DNA from: Acidipila rosea
Lineage (GTDB): Bacteria; Acidobacteriota; Terriglobia; Terriglobales; Acidobacteriaceae
Direction: 5' to 3'
DNA length: 64,000 bases
Assembly: GCF_004339725.1 (NCBI RefSeq)
Contig: NZ_SMGK01000001.1
Location: 806,001-870,000 of the forward strand
Below the pieces are notes generated by a model that saw only the letters and a list, made by a program, of their open reading frames with translations, was not told the origin of the DNA and did not search any database. This document shows, in pieces, positions 18,361 to 26,462 of this stretch; the stretch's first letter is position 1; each line of letters starts with the position of its first letter. Made by a program: the position numbers and the translations under genes.

Positions 18361-20187
18361 TCAGCGATAGCTTGCGGCCTGCATTTCAAACATCTCCGCA
18401 TAGCGGCCATTGAGTGCCATCAGTTGCTTGTGGTCACCCTCCTCGACAAGCTGGCCACCGGCCAGCACGACAATACGGTCTGCCATGCGCACCGTTGAGA
18501 AGCGATGCGAAATCAGCAGCGCCATCTTGCCGGTAGTGAGCTCGGCAAAACGTTCAAAGACCTCCAGCTCGCTCTTCGCATCCAGCGCTGCTGTCGGTTC
18601 GTCGAGTATGAGCAGTTGCGCGTCACGAAGATAAGCGCGGGCCAGCGCAATGCGCTGCCACTCGCCTCCCGAGAGGTCAACTCCCGTTTCAAAGCGGCGT
18701 CCCAGCATCTGGTCATAGCCACCGTGCAGTTTTTTCACCACCTCGGCAGCCAGGCTCTTCTCCGCCGCCGTGATGATTTCGTCCTCTGTATGAGGAATCT
18801 CAACGCGTCCCACGGCAATATTCTCGCGGGCCGTCATTTCATAGCGCATAAAATCCTGAAAGATCACGCCCATTTCCTGGTGAAGATCGTCGAGAGAATA
18901 CTCCCTCAGGTCAACACCGTCGAGCAGAATCTGTCCTTCCGTCGGGTCATACAGGCGCGTGATGAGCTTGACCACCGTAGTCTTGCCCTGCCCGTTTTCG
19001 CCGATCAGCGCAATCCGTTCCCCTGGCGACAGGGTGAAGTTGAAGTTCTTGAGAATGCGGCGCTCTGTGCCGGGGTAGGCGAAAGACACATTGCGGAACT
19101 CGAAGCCACGCTTGATGGGACGCGGCGCGGGCAGCGCATTCGGCTTCGATTGCACGGTCGGCTTCATGTCAAAGAAAGCGATCAGGTCGGTGAGAAAGAG
19201 CGCCTGATCGGCAATTCCTGAAGCAGTCGAGAAGACCTGCTGCAGATAGGAGCTGGCCTGCATGATCGAGTTGGTAATGAAGTAGAAGGTGCCGATGTCA
19301 TACGCGCCATGGATCGCGCGCCAGATCACAAAGGCGTACGAGCCATAGTAGCCGCCGGTGCCGATGATCGACAGCAGCCCGCCCCAGAAGACCTTGCGCG
19401 AGGAGAGCGCAACGTTCTCGTCGTAAATCTCCTTGGAGAGCTTCGAGAAGCGCTCCGTCAGATATTCGCTGAGGTTGAAAAGCTTCAGCTCCTTGGCGGC
19501 TTCCTTGCTGCCGCCCACCTGGCGCAGGTAGTCCATCAGGCGCTTGGCCGGTGTCTGACGGAAGTTCTTTGCGTAGCCCAGGAAGGCGAAGTGGGTCTCA
19601 CCCAGAAACGAGGGAAGCACCCCAACCAGCAGCAACAGCACCAGCAGCGGTGAGTAGCGAAGCAGTACCGCGGTAAAGATAATCGTGGTGACGACCTGCT
19701 GGAAGAGCCGGCCCATCGCCTGAATCATCGCCAGCCGGTCGGTCGCCTGCACCCTCGCCCGTTCCAGTCGATCATAGAACTCAGGGTTTTCGTAGGTGGT
19801 CAGGTCCAGCTGCGCAGCCTGCCGCATCACGCGAATGCTCACATAGTGCGTGTAGCGATCCGAGATCAGCGAGTCGAAGTAGTCGATCAGCCGCAGCAGA
19901 ATGCCGGTGGTTATGGCAATCGCCGCTTCCAGCCCCACCATCCACCAGAAATGCGGTCGAAGCGGCTGGTGGTTGTAGACCTCCTGGATGCTCTGGATGA
20001 TCCAGGCAGCGACCTTCGCTCCAGCCACCGGGCCAAAAGCAACCAGCACGCGCAGAATCATGCCCCAGGTAACGACCGCCTTGCCTGAGTTCCACAGGAT
20101 CTTCAGGACAGGCGGCATGTTCCTCAGGGCGCTGATGCGCTCGCCCCAGGCGTTGTTTGTCTTCTTCTTGGTCTCTGTCTCTGTCAT
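18361..20187 (-). CDS. ABC exporter, fused permease-ATPase
   Basis: A 608-residue half-transporter, counted from ATG 20187; an in-frame ATG at 20220 would add 11 residues, and neither has a strong RBS. Residues 30-330 form the six-helix type I exporter domain, and the ATPase follows with Walker A GENGQGKTT, Q-loop VIFQDFMRYEMT, signature LSGGEWQR and Walker B LLILDEPTAALD, then the H-loop Ser-His. It probably works as a homodimer. It directly precedes the GT84 gene with a 17-base gap, the same pairing as NdvA with NdvB, so export of the glucan is the best guess; a lipid or peptide substrate cannot be excluded. Confidence 0.88.
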   Translation of the reverse strand: MTETETKKKTNNAWGERISALRNMPPVLKILWNSGKAVVTWGMILRVLVAFGPVAGAKVAAWIIQSIQEVYNHQPLRPHFWWMVGLEAAIAITTGILLRLIDYFDSLISDRYTHYVSIRVMRQAAQLDLTTYENPEFYDRLERARVQATDRLAMIQAMGRLFQQVVTTIIFTAVLLRYSPLLVLLLLVGVLPSFLGETHFAFLGYAKNFRQTPAKRLMDYLRQVGGSKEAAKELKLFNLSEYLTERFSKLSKEIYDENVALSSRKVFWGGLLSIIGTGGYYGSYAFVIWRAIHGAYDIGTFYFITNSIMQASSYLQQVFSTASGIADQALFLTDLIAFFDMKPTVQSKPNALPAPRPIKRGFEFRNVSFAYPGTERRILKNFNFTLSPGERIALIGENGQGKTTVVKLITRLYDPTEGQILLDGVDLREYSLDDLHQEMGVIFQDFMRYEMTARENIAVGRVEIPHTEDEIITAAEKSLAAEVVKKLHGGYDQMLGRRFETGVDLSGGEWQRIALARAYLRDAQLLILDEPTAALDAKSELEVFERFAELTTGKMALLISHRFSTVRMADRIVVLAGGQLVEEGDHKQLMALNGRYAEMFEMQAASYR

Positions 20188-20288
20188 TCCGTGGAGGTGG
20201 TGCTGGCCGCACTGCGGCACTTTAGTTTATTGTGCAAGCTGTCCCGCTTATGCTGGTGGTGCGATGCAAGTCCTTTGTGGGATGTTGT

Positions 20289-20978
20289 TTAGCCCCGGAA
20301 ACTTCTCCTGCGTCGCAGATATCCTGCGCCCTGGAGCACGAGAGTGCAACCGGCCAGTATCGCAAACGTCAGAACCAGCGGCAGCCTCTGTTTCTCAACC
20401 AACTGAAAAAGAATACCGTGCAGCACCACCAGCGCAAACATCCCATAGCTCCATCGCTGCAGCTTCTTCCAGCCCGGCGTTCCCAGCCGACGCAGGCTCC
20501 AGTCGTTGGAGGTGGCCAGCAGCATCGCCAGCAGCAGGCTTGCAATAAGGCCCGATTCATTGGCAAATCCAAACTGATCGTGACGCAGCGGAAAGGCATG
20601 GCGCTCCGGATGCTCATAGATGAAGTACAGCCACGGCCGTCCACGCAGATGCACATTGATTCCCACTACTGTGTGCAGCAGCCCCGTGATTCCCGCCCAT
20701 ATGCCGAGGTCGCGGCGAAGATCCTGCGAAACCGGCATCTTCTGCTTCATGATCGTCCGCCACGGCCCGACGGCCAGCGTGAGCCCGATCAGCGCGAGCG
20801 ATACATACGCGCTCGACATGCTCACCTTGGAAATCCAGTCATGCCCGGGCAGTGAGCCGTAGAGCCCCGCCCCGGCCAGCAAAGAGACGATGGCGATTGG
20901 AAGATGGTGCCGAAGCAGCCTGAGCCGGAGGCGCTCTTTTTTTGCATCTCTCTTAGTGAGAGGCGTACTGATGCTCAT
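20289..20978 (-). CDS. Ferric-reductase-like transmembrane protein
   Basis: A 229-residue, about six-helix membrane protein. ATG 20978 with GGAGATAGTA is chosen; 17 further codons lie in frame upstream. It carries the His pattern of the ferric reductase/MsrQ fold: ITGLLHTVVGINVHLRG, the loop YEHPERHAFPLRHDQFG and ALVVLHGILFQ, which should hold haem b. No MsrP-like partner is near, so naming it MsrQ is not justified. Its start codon overlaps that of the divergent DUF4396 gene (the shared octamer ATGCTCAT), so the two must be controlled together or from within each other. Confidence 0.65.
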   Translation of the reverse strand: MSISTPLTKRDAKKERLRLRLLRHHLPIAIVSLLAGAGLYGSLPGHDWISKVSMSSAYVSLALIGLTLAVGPWRTIMKQKMPVSQDLRRDLGIWAGITGLLHTVVGINVHLRGRPWLYFIYEHPERHAFPLRHDQFGFANESGLIASLLLAMLLATSNDWSLRRLGTPGWKKLQRWSYGMFALVVLHGILFQLVEKQRLPLVLTFAILAGCTLVLQGAGYLRRRRSFRG

Positions 20979-21663
20979 TACTATCTCCTGGATCTCCCTG
21001 GCGATTGCTTTTTTGTGCGCGCTTGTCATTATCCTCGATGAACTGCGTCATCCACAGCACATGTGGATCATGAACATCGTCTGGCCTGCAACCGCGCTTT
21101 ACCTCAGTGTATTTGCCCTGTGGGGTTACTTTCGCTACGGTCGCCGAATGGCCCGCGATGCGATGCAGCATAACAGCGCGATGCTGCATAACTCCGATAC
21201 CGGCAAACGAAAACCGCAGTGGCATCAATATGCGATCTCGACCTCGCACTGCGGGGCCGGCTGCACCATTGCCGACATCTTCGCCGAGTCAGGATCTTTC
21301 GCCCTCGGTCTGACCTTGTTTGGCCTGAGCCTCTGGGCCAGCTACGCGGTAGATTTTGCTGCCGCATGGCTGCTCGGAATTGTCTTCCAGTATTTCTCCA
21401 TCAAGCCGATGAAGAAGCTCAGCAGCGGCGAGGCACTCTTTGCGGCCGTCAAGGCGGATACGTTGTCCATCGTCGCATTTCAAGTGGGCATGTATGCCTG
21501 GATGGCTCTGACCTTCTTCGTCTTCTTTCCCTCGCCCCACCTCACGCCCAATGAGCCGGCCTTCTGGTTCATGATGCAGATTGCGATGGTGTTGGGCTTT
21601 GCCACTGCCTATCCGATGAATGTCTGGCTGGTCAGCATAGGAGTCAAAGAGGCAATGGGATGA
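20971..21663 (+). CDS. DUF4396-type membrane protein
   Basis: A 230-residue protein with about six TM helices. ATG 20971 with GAGAGG upstream leads straight into TM1 (LITISWISLAIAFLCALVII); a longer in-frame start at 20890 lies inside the divergent gene. The hallmark STSHCGAGCTIADI follows about residue 100, a small Cys-Gly-rich loop typical of DUF4396, and a FxVGMYAW stretch lies near 195. Function is unknown; Cys pairs of this kind often bind metal or haem. The ferric-reductase-like gene begins on the opposite strand at an overlapping start. Confidence 0.72.
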   Translation: MLITISWISLAIAFLCALVIILDELRHPQHMWIMNIVWPATALYLSVFALWGYFRYGRRMARDAMQHNSAMLHNSDTGKRKPQWHQYAISTSHCGAGCTIADIFAESGSFALGLTLFGLSLWASYAVDFAAAWLLGIVFQYFSIKPMKKLSSGEALFAAVKADTLSIVAFQVGMYAWMALTFFVFFPSPHLTPNEPAFWFMMQIAMVLGFATAYPMNVWLVSIGVKEAMG

Positions 21664-21698
21664 GCGGCAGCGCCGCATTCGTGCAAGCGCAGCCTCGT

Positions 21699-21726
21699 GG
21701 CGGAACGGGTTCAGTCCCGTTTCGCC
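21699..21726. terminator. Convergent hairpin between the DUF4396 and kdpD-like genes
   Basis: GGCGGAACGGG and CCCGTTTCGCC form an 11-bp stem (one G-U wobble on the plus-strand RNA) around a 6-nt loop. It overlaps the end of the kdpD-like coding region and could serve both convergent transcripts; no clear T-run follows on either strand. Confidence 0.45.
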
Positions 21727-22838
21727 CGGGCGAGCGGCACCACCTGCACCGTTGTCTCCCGCATCTCCGCGAGAAAGCGATTCAGAATGGACCCGCGCAG
21801 CAGGATATCGAATCGAGAACGCGCGGACTGGCCGAAGACCACATGCGAAATGCTCTCCTGCTTCGCAAAGCGGATCAGCTCATCGGAAACATTCTTGCCT
21901 TTGAGCACGACTACCTTCGCGCCAAGCTCCCGCGCCATCCGCCTGTATTCTTCCAGTCGTTGATAGGTTTCGGCGTCGCTATGGCCGTTCGCGTTCCCCG
22001 GCGGCTCCACATAGACGGCGTACCAGTTGGTAGCGAGCCGGCCCGCAATGCGGGCGCCGGTGCGGATCAGGCGCTCCGTTCCCGGGCGCGATGAAAGGCA
22101 GACCATCACTTTTTCCGGCACCGGCGCCTGCTCGAGTCCCTGCACGCGGCGATACTCGGCGGCAGCTGTGCCCACCTGCTCTGCCGTGGTGCGCAGCGCA
22201 AGTTCCCGCAGCATGTTCAGATTGCCCTTGCGGAAGAAGTTGGCCAGCGCCTGCTCTATCTTTTCAGGTGCGTAGATCTTGCCGGCGCGCAGCCTCGTGC
22301 GTAGCTCATCCACCGTGATGTCGACATTCACGACCTCATCGGCGCGCCGGATCAGGGCATCGGGAACTGTCTCACGGATCTGCGTGCTTGCCGCGCGGGA
22401 GACGGCATCATTCAGCGTCTCAAGATGCTGAATGTTGACCGCTGTCATCACGTTGATGCCCGCATCCAGCAGCTCAAGCACATCTTCATAGCGCTTGCGA
22501 TGGCGGGAGCCCGGCACGTTCGTGTGGGCCAGTTCATCCACCACCACGGTGTGCGGATGCCGCGCCAGCACTGCGTCGATGTCCATCTCGCGCAGCACCA
22601 CGGAGCGATAGCTAACCTCTTTTTCCGGAATGACTTCCAGTCCGTCAATGAGCGCTTTGGTGTCCATGCGCCCATGCGGCTCAACCAGTCCAATCACGAT
22701 GTCGAGGCCCTGCGCCTTCAGCGCATGCGCCTGTTCGAGCATCCGGTAGGTCTTGCCGACCCCTGGAGCAGCTCCGAGATAAACACGTAATCGGGCGCGC
22801 TCGGGTTGCGCCGCGACCGGGTTGGTCAGCTCAGCCAT
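21711..22838 (-). CDS. KdpD N-terminal sensor domain with USP domain (no kinase core)
   Basis: A 375-residue protein matching the cytoplasmic N-terminal part of KdpD: Walker-A-like GAAPGVGKT at residues 22-30, GLVEPHGRMDTKAL, VVVDELAHTNVPGSRHRKRYEDVLELLDAG and the NIQHLETLND motif. From about residue 240 a universal-stress-protein-like domain follows (VMVCLSSRPGTERLI, VVLKGKNVSDELI, HVVFGQSARSRFDILLRGS). The TM, histidine-kinase and ATPase parts of full KdpD are absent. It is seven bases downstream of a separate membrane kinase gene, with which it may work. No kdpABC gene lies in the window. Confidence 0.88.
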   Translation of the reverse strand: MAELTNPVAAQPERARLRVYLGAAPGVGKTYRMLEQAHALKAQGLDIVIGLVEPHGRMDTKALIDGLEVIPEKEVSYRSVVLREMDIDAVLARHPHTVVVDELAHTNVPGSRHRKRYEDVLELLDAGINVMTAVNIQHLETLNDAVSRAASTQIRETVPDALIRRADEVVNVDITVDELRTRLRAGKIYAPEKIEQALANFFRKGNLNMLRELALRTTAEQVGTAAAEYRRVQGLEQAPVPEKVMVCLSSRPGTERLIRTGARIAGRLATNWYAVYVEPPGNANGHSDAETYQRLEEYRRMARELGAKVVVLKGKNVSDELIRFAKQESISHVVFGQSARSRFDILLRGSILNRFLAEMRETTVQVVPLARAKRD

Positions 22839-22845
22839 GTATCCA

Positions 22846-24648
22846 TCAACCTATTTCTACTGGGCGCCGCGATGCAGTGACGCTGGCGATTGGCAGTGTG
22901 AAACTGAAAGTGGTGCCCTGGCCCAGGCGGCTTTCGACGGCGACCTGTCCGCCCAGCGACTCGACCAGCCTGCGCACCAGTGCGAGTCCCAGCCCTGTGC
23001 CATCTCCGGGGCCGCCTGTAAACCGGCCAAAGATCGAGGGCAGCCGTTCGGCCTCGATGCCCCGACCCGTATCGCGCACCTGGAACTGGATGCGGTCCTG
23101 TGCCTCGATCGCCTCCAGCCTGATCTGCCCGCCCGGCGGTGTATAGCGAAGCGCATTGCCGAGCAGATTGTCGAAGACACTCTGCAGCGCGCGTCGATCG
23201 GCGCTCACCAGCGATAGATCGGCAAAGGCCTTGATCTCGATCTCGATCTTGCGGGTTGCTGCTTCATCGTCCACCCGCTGGGCTGCCCGCTCCAGGATAT
23301 CCAGGGGGCGCAGCCGCTCAATCTTCAGGTCGCGTCGGCCTGTCTCAAGTTCTGCCACTTCGATCAGGTCCGACATCAGGGTTTCAAGATTCTCGGTCTC
23401 CTGCTGCGCGCCGCCAAGGATGTCCATCTGCAGTGGGCGCAGTTCGCCGGCGTGACCTCGCGCCAGCGCATAGATGGCCAGGTGGAGCCGCTGGAGTGGG
23501 TCGCGCAGCTTCTGCGAGGCGACCGAAAGAAATCGCGTTTTGAAGCGGTCAATATCGCGCAGCTCCGTCACGTCTTCCAGCACCGTTACCGCGCCGAGCA
23601 GCTTGCCATCGCCGTCGCGCATGGGAGTCGTGCGCAGCCGGTAGCTGCGCTCGGCATCGCCGATGCGCATGGGCAGCAGCGCGGCTTCGCCTTCGCCTGC
23701 GAGCGCGCGTTGCATGGAGACTGCGCCGCGCACCGCCTCCAGGATCTTTTCGCCGCCCGGCGTGTTGGCCAGCGCCATGCGATCCGTGGCGGCCTCTCCC
23801 AGCAGCTGTGTTGACGCCTGGTTCAGCTTCAGCACCCGCCCTTTCGCGTCGGTCACGATGATCGGCTCGAAGATCGACTGCAGCACTGCATCGCTCAGCT
23901 GCTGCTCCATCTGGCGTCGTCCGGACTCGGTTTCGCGCAGGTCGCGCAGGCGCACCGCCATGCGGTTGATCTCAGAGGCGATGATTCCCAGGTGGTCTCC
24001 CGAGCGCCACTCCACCCGATGTTGCAGATCGCCTTGCCCAATGCGCCGCGCAGCCATCGCCACCCCGCGCAGCGGCAGGATCACAAACAGCAGCATCACC
24101 GCGCAGATGGCGATTGCCGTAACGATGCTTGCTCCTGAGGCAGCGATCAGCCGCGCGCGCAGCGACTCACGGGAGGCCTCGATCTGCGCGTTCTCTGTGG
24201 AGCGCAGGTTGGCCACATCGCGCAGCGCATGCGCCACCGTGCGATCGATCTGCTCCAGTTCCTTCTGCAGCGCTTCGAGCGGCATCCCTGTCATGCGCAG
24301 CGTCAGCTCTGCATGCTGCCGGCTGACCGCGTCGATTGATGGTGCGGAGCGGAGCGACCCGAGGACTGCCCGCGCTTCGTCTAGCCGCTGTTGCGAGATA
24401 GCGCTTTGCAGGGCCAGCGCGTGCATTCCCGAGCGCGACGGGGCGGCTACGAGCCGGTCGGCGAGCACCTCCTCGCGGGCCACTGAGGCCTGCGCCGCGC
24501 CCAGCGATCCAAGTGCCGTATCCGCCCGCTGCTGTCGCTCATCCAGGGCTCGCAACTGCACGAAGGATGTGCGCACAAGTAGGCCGAGTCCTGTTACCAA
24601 TGCGATAACAAGCAGGCAGCCGAGCGCTAATCTTTGATAAAGACTCAT
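22846..24648 (-). CDS. Membrane sensor histidine kinase with Gln at the phosphoacceptor site
   Basis: A 600-residue kinase: TM1 at about 6-26, a helical periplasmic region, TM2 near 170-192, HAMP to about 245, PAS at 255-365, then DHp and HATPase. The catalytic part is intact (NLLGNALRYTPPGG N-box, DTGRGIE, GDGTGLGLAL). The DHp H-box, however, reads FLSVASQKLRDPL, with Gln-379 where the phosphorylated His belongs; the codon CAG is one base from His. The protein may be a regulatory pseudokinase, act through an unusual site, or be recently damaged. It is the first gene of a two-gene unit with the KdpD-N protein; no response regulator is nearby. Confidence 0.87.
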   Translation of the reverse strand: MSLYQRLALGCLLVIALVTGLGLLVRTSFVQLRALDERQQRADTALGSLGAAQASVAREEVLADRLVAAPSRSGMHALALQSAISQQRLDEARAVLGSLRSAPSIDAVSRQHAELTLRMTGMPLEALQKELEQIDRTVAHALRDVANLRSTENAQIEASRESLRARLIAASGASIVTAIAICAVMLLFVILPLRGVAMAARRIGQGDLQHRVEWRSGDHLGIIASEINRMAVRLRDLRETESGRRQMEQQLSDAVLQSIFEPIIVTDAKGRVLKLNQASTQLLGEAATDRMALANTPGGEKILEAVRGAVSMQRALAGEGEAALLPMRIGDAERSYRLRTTPMRDGDGKLLGAVTVLEDVTELRDIDRFKTRFLSVASQKLRDPLQRLHLAIYALARGHAGELRPLQMDILGGAQQETENLETLMSDLIEVAELETGRRDLKIERLRPLDILERAAQRVDDEAATRKIEIEIKAFADLSLVSADRRALQSVFDNLLGNALRYTPPGGQIRLEAIEAQDRIQFQVRDTGRGIEAERLPSIFGRFTGGPGDGTGLGLALVRRLVESLGGQVAVESRLGQGTTFSFTLPIASVTASRRPVEIG

Positions 24649-24738
24649 GGGTCAGGTCGTGGCTTGCTGCCAGTACCCTGAGGTTAGAGTGCATGCCGCG
24701 AGGATGCAAGTTTGCGCTCCGATTTCCCCTTGCCGGGG

Positions 24739-26256
24739 CTATTTGAGCTCGCAGACCTGCGCGCGGGAGTTGCGATACGGGCAGTGAAGCCCGGTAGGAG
24801 TATTCGCAGCCAGCAGCACCCACGTGACGCCCGCCGGCCTCAGCCGGGCAATGCGTTCTGCGTCCGTCCAGTGGTCGATGCCTGATTCCAGCTCCCGCTG
24901 CGCCTTCCATTGAGGGGCAAGGGCAGGGAAGATTGCCGCCACCCCGCCATCTTTCAGGTGATCCGCAAGCACCCCGCGCTCTGCAATCGCGCGGAATCCC
25001 TGGGTGTCTTCATCGCTCGATGCCGTGTAATCCGGATCGATGGCGAAAAAAGCGTCTTTCGGGGTATTGGTGCGGATCCACAGGAAGGCCTGTTTCCACC
25101 GGTTCTGCGGGTGTGCTCCGGGCCACTCCACGTGCCGCGACGCAGGATAGGTTCGCATCTGGACCGCAAACATCAGCACCGCGAGCCCGGTGAAGAGGAC
25201 GGCCATGCTCCACCGGTTGCGCTCCCCGGCAACGTAGGCCAGGTAGCCACCCAGCATCAGCAGCCCCGCCAGGTAGATCATCTGGTAGTTGCGAAGCAGT
25301 TGCACCCGGGCCAGCAGTAGGCTTCCATTCGTGTGGACAAAGCAGGTGCAGATCGCCACCGTCACGCCGCCCACCACAATGCACGCCAGGCAAAGGTCCC
25401 GGATCGGCTTCGAGGCAAGGCGCAGGGCAAACCCCATCAGCACCAGCGGCAGCACCAGGCCAGAAATCTCAAACCACTGCCACTGCGAAAGGAAGAAGTA
25501 GCTGCGGCTCAGCGCCGCCTCGCGATAGCCGTCGGGATAGCTCGCGTGCAGAGTGAGGACAAAGATGGCGCCCGAGGCCACAAACGCCGCGAGACAGGCG
25601 CCCGCCAGCGTCCGCAGGCGGCCGGTGTCGATCCAGTGGAAGGTCAGCAGGAAGGCGCCCGCATAGATCGCCATCAGCGGGTGCATCGCCGCCGTCAGCG
25701 CCAGCCATAGCACTGTCCGCTTCCACGACCTGTCGATCACAGCTACGAGGGCAAAGACGGAAAAGGGGGTCGAAAAGGAGCGCGCCGTCAGGTAGGGGTC
25801 CATCAGCGACAGCGCTGTGCCGGCCACCGGCATCGTCATGCAGGTGCAGGCCGCCAGAGTCGCGCCCCATCGGCCCAGCGAACTCTGAAACAGCCTCGTT
25901 GACAGGGTGTAGCACGCCAGCAGAAACACAAACAAGGAAGCCATATATGCCGCGAACAGCAGCGGCTCGAGCGGCAGGTGAAGATATCGCACCACGCCCG
26001 CGAAGAGATGGGCAAACACCGACAACTTGGTGTGCGTGGTGATAAAGACAGAGTCACTGCCGTACATCCCCGGATGCACCATCTTCTTGATGCCCGCGAC
26101 ATAGATGGCCGCATCATCGGCATAAGGGTGATATCCGTGGATGAGCAGAGCCACCGGGCTCAGCAGGGTAACTGTTGCAACCGCGTCGCGTGCGCTGACG
26201 GCAGGTCGCTCCAGGGTCAGAATTGCGTTTTCGACCGGCGCGGTCCAGGAAGCCAA
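24739..26256 (-). CDS. Polytopic GT-C-like membrane protein
   Basis: A 505-residue membrane protein with about ten TM helices, starting at TTG (GGAG seven bases upstream) and ending with a 110-residue soluble domain. The N-terminal loop HGYHPYADDAAIYVAGIKKM carries acidic residues after TM1, as in GT-C glycosyltransferases of the PMT/ArnT type; it also resembles DUF6798-type proteins. The C-terminal domain (WIRTNTPKDAFFAIDPDY) looks like the periplasmic part of such transferases. Likely transfers sugars from a lipid carrier, but no substrate is shown. A 206-base upstream region holds AT-rich sequence that may contain its promoter. Confidence 0.6.
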   Translation of the reverse strand: MASWTAPVENAILTLERPAVSARDAVATVTLLSPVALLIHGYHPYADDAAIYVAGIKKMVHPGMYGSDSVFITTHTKLSVFAHLFAGVVRYLHLPLEPLLFAAYMASLFVFLLACYTLSTRLFQSSLGRWGATLAACTCMTMPVAGTALSLMDPYLTARSFSTPFSVFALVAVIDRSWKRTVLWLALTAAMHPLMAIYAGAFLLTFHWIDTGRLRTLAGACLAAFVASGAIFVLTLHASYPDGYREAALSRSYFFLSQWQWFEISGLVLPLVLMGFALRLASKPIRDLCLACIVVGGVTVAICTCFVHTNGSLLLARVQLLRNYQMIYLAGLLMLGGYLAYVAGERNRWSMAVLFTGLAVLMFAVQMRTYPASRHVEWPGAHPQNRWKQAFLWIRTNTPKDAFFAIDPDYTASSDEDTQGFRAIAERGVLADHLKDGGVAAIFPALAPQWKAQRELESGIDHWTDAERIARLRPAGVTWVLLAANTPTGLHCPYRNSRAQVCELK

Positions 26257-26418
26257 AAAAAGTGCTCCATTACATAAATTTATTGATTACTTGACTGATA
26301 GACGCAGCCCTTGGTCAATGGGAAGTATGAACGTGAATTTTACGCCTAGTCTAGCGGACAGATGAAAATTCTGTCATAGGAGCAATTTGCCTGCAGAAGG
26401 CATGGAAGGGAAGGCTTG

Positions 26419-26456
26419 GAAGTGGACGCTTCCGGCAGAGCGGCCTCGTCCACTTC
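26419..26456 (-). terminator. Hairpin downstream of the ClC gene
   Basis: A perfect 10-bp stem (GAAGTGGACG / CGTCCACTTC) with an 18-base loop, extended by CTTG/CAAG with one bulge. It begins seven bases after the stop codon of the minus-strand ClC gene. There is no good T-run, so it may rather protect the 3' end of the message. A second small inverted repeat, GACAGA-7-TCTGTC, lies at 26357-26375. Confidence 0.4.
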
Positions 26457-26462
26457 AAGGCA

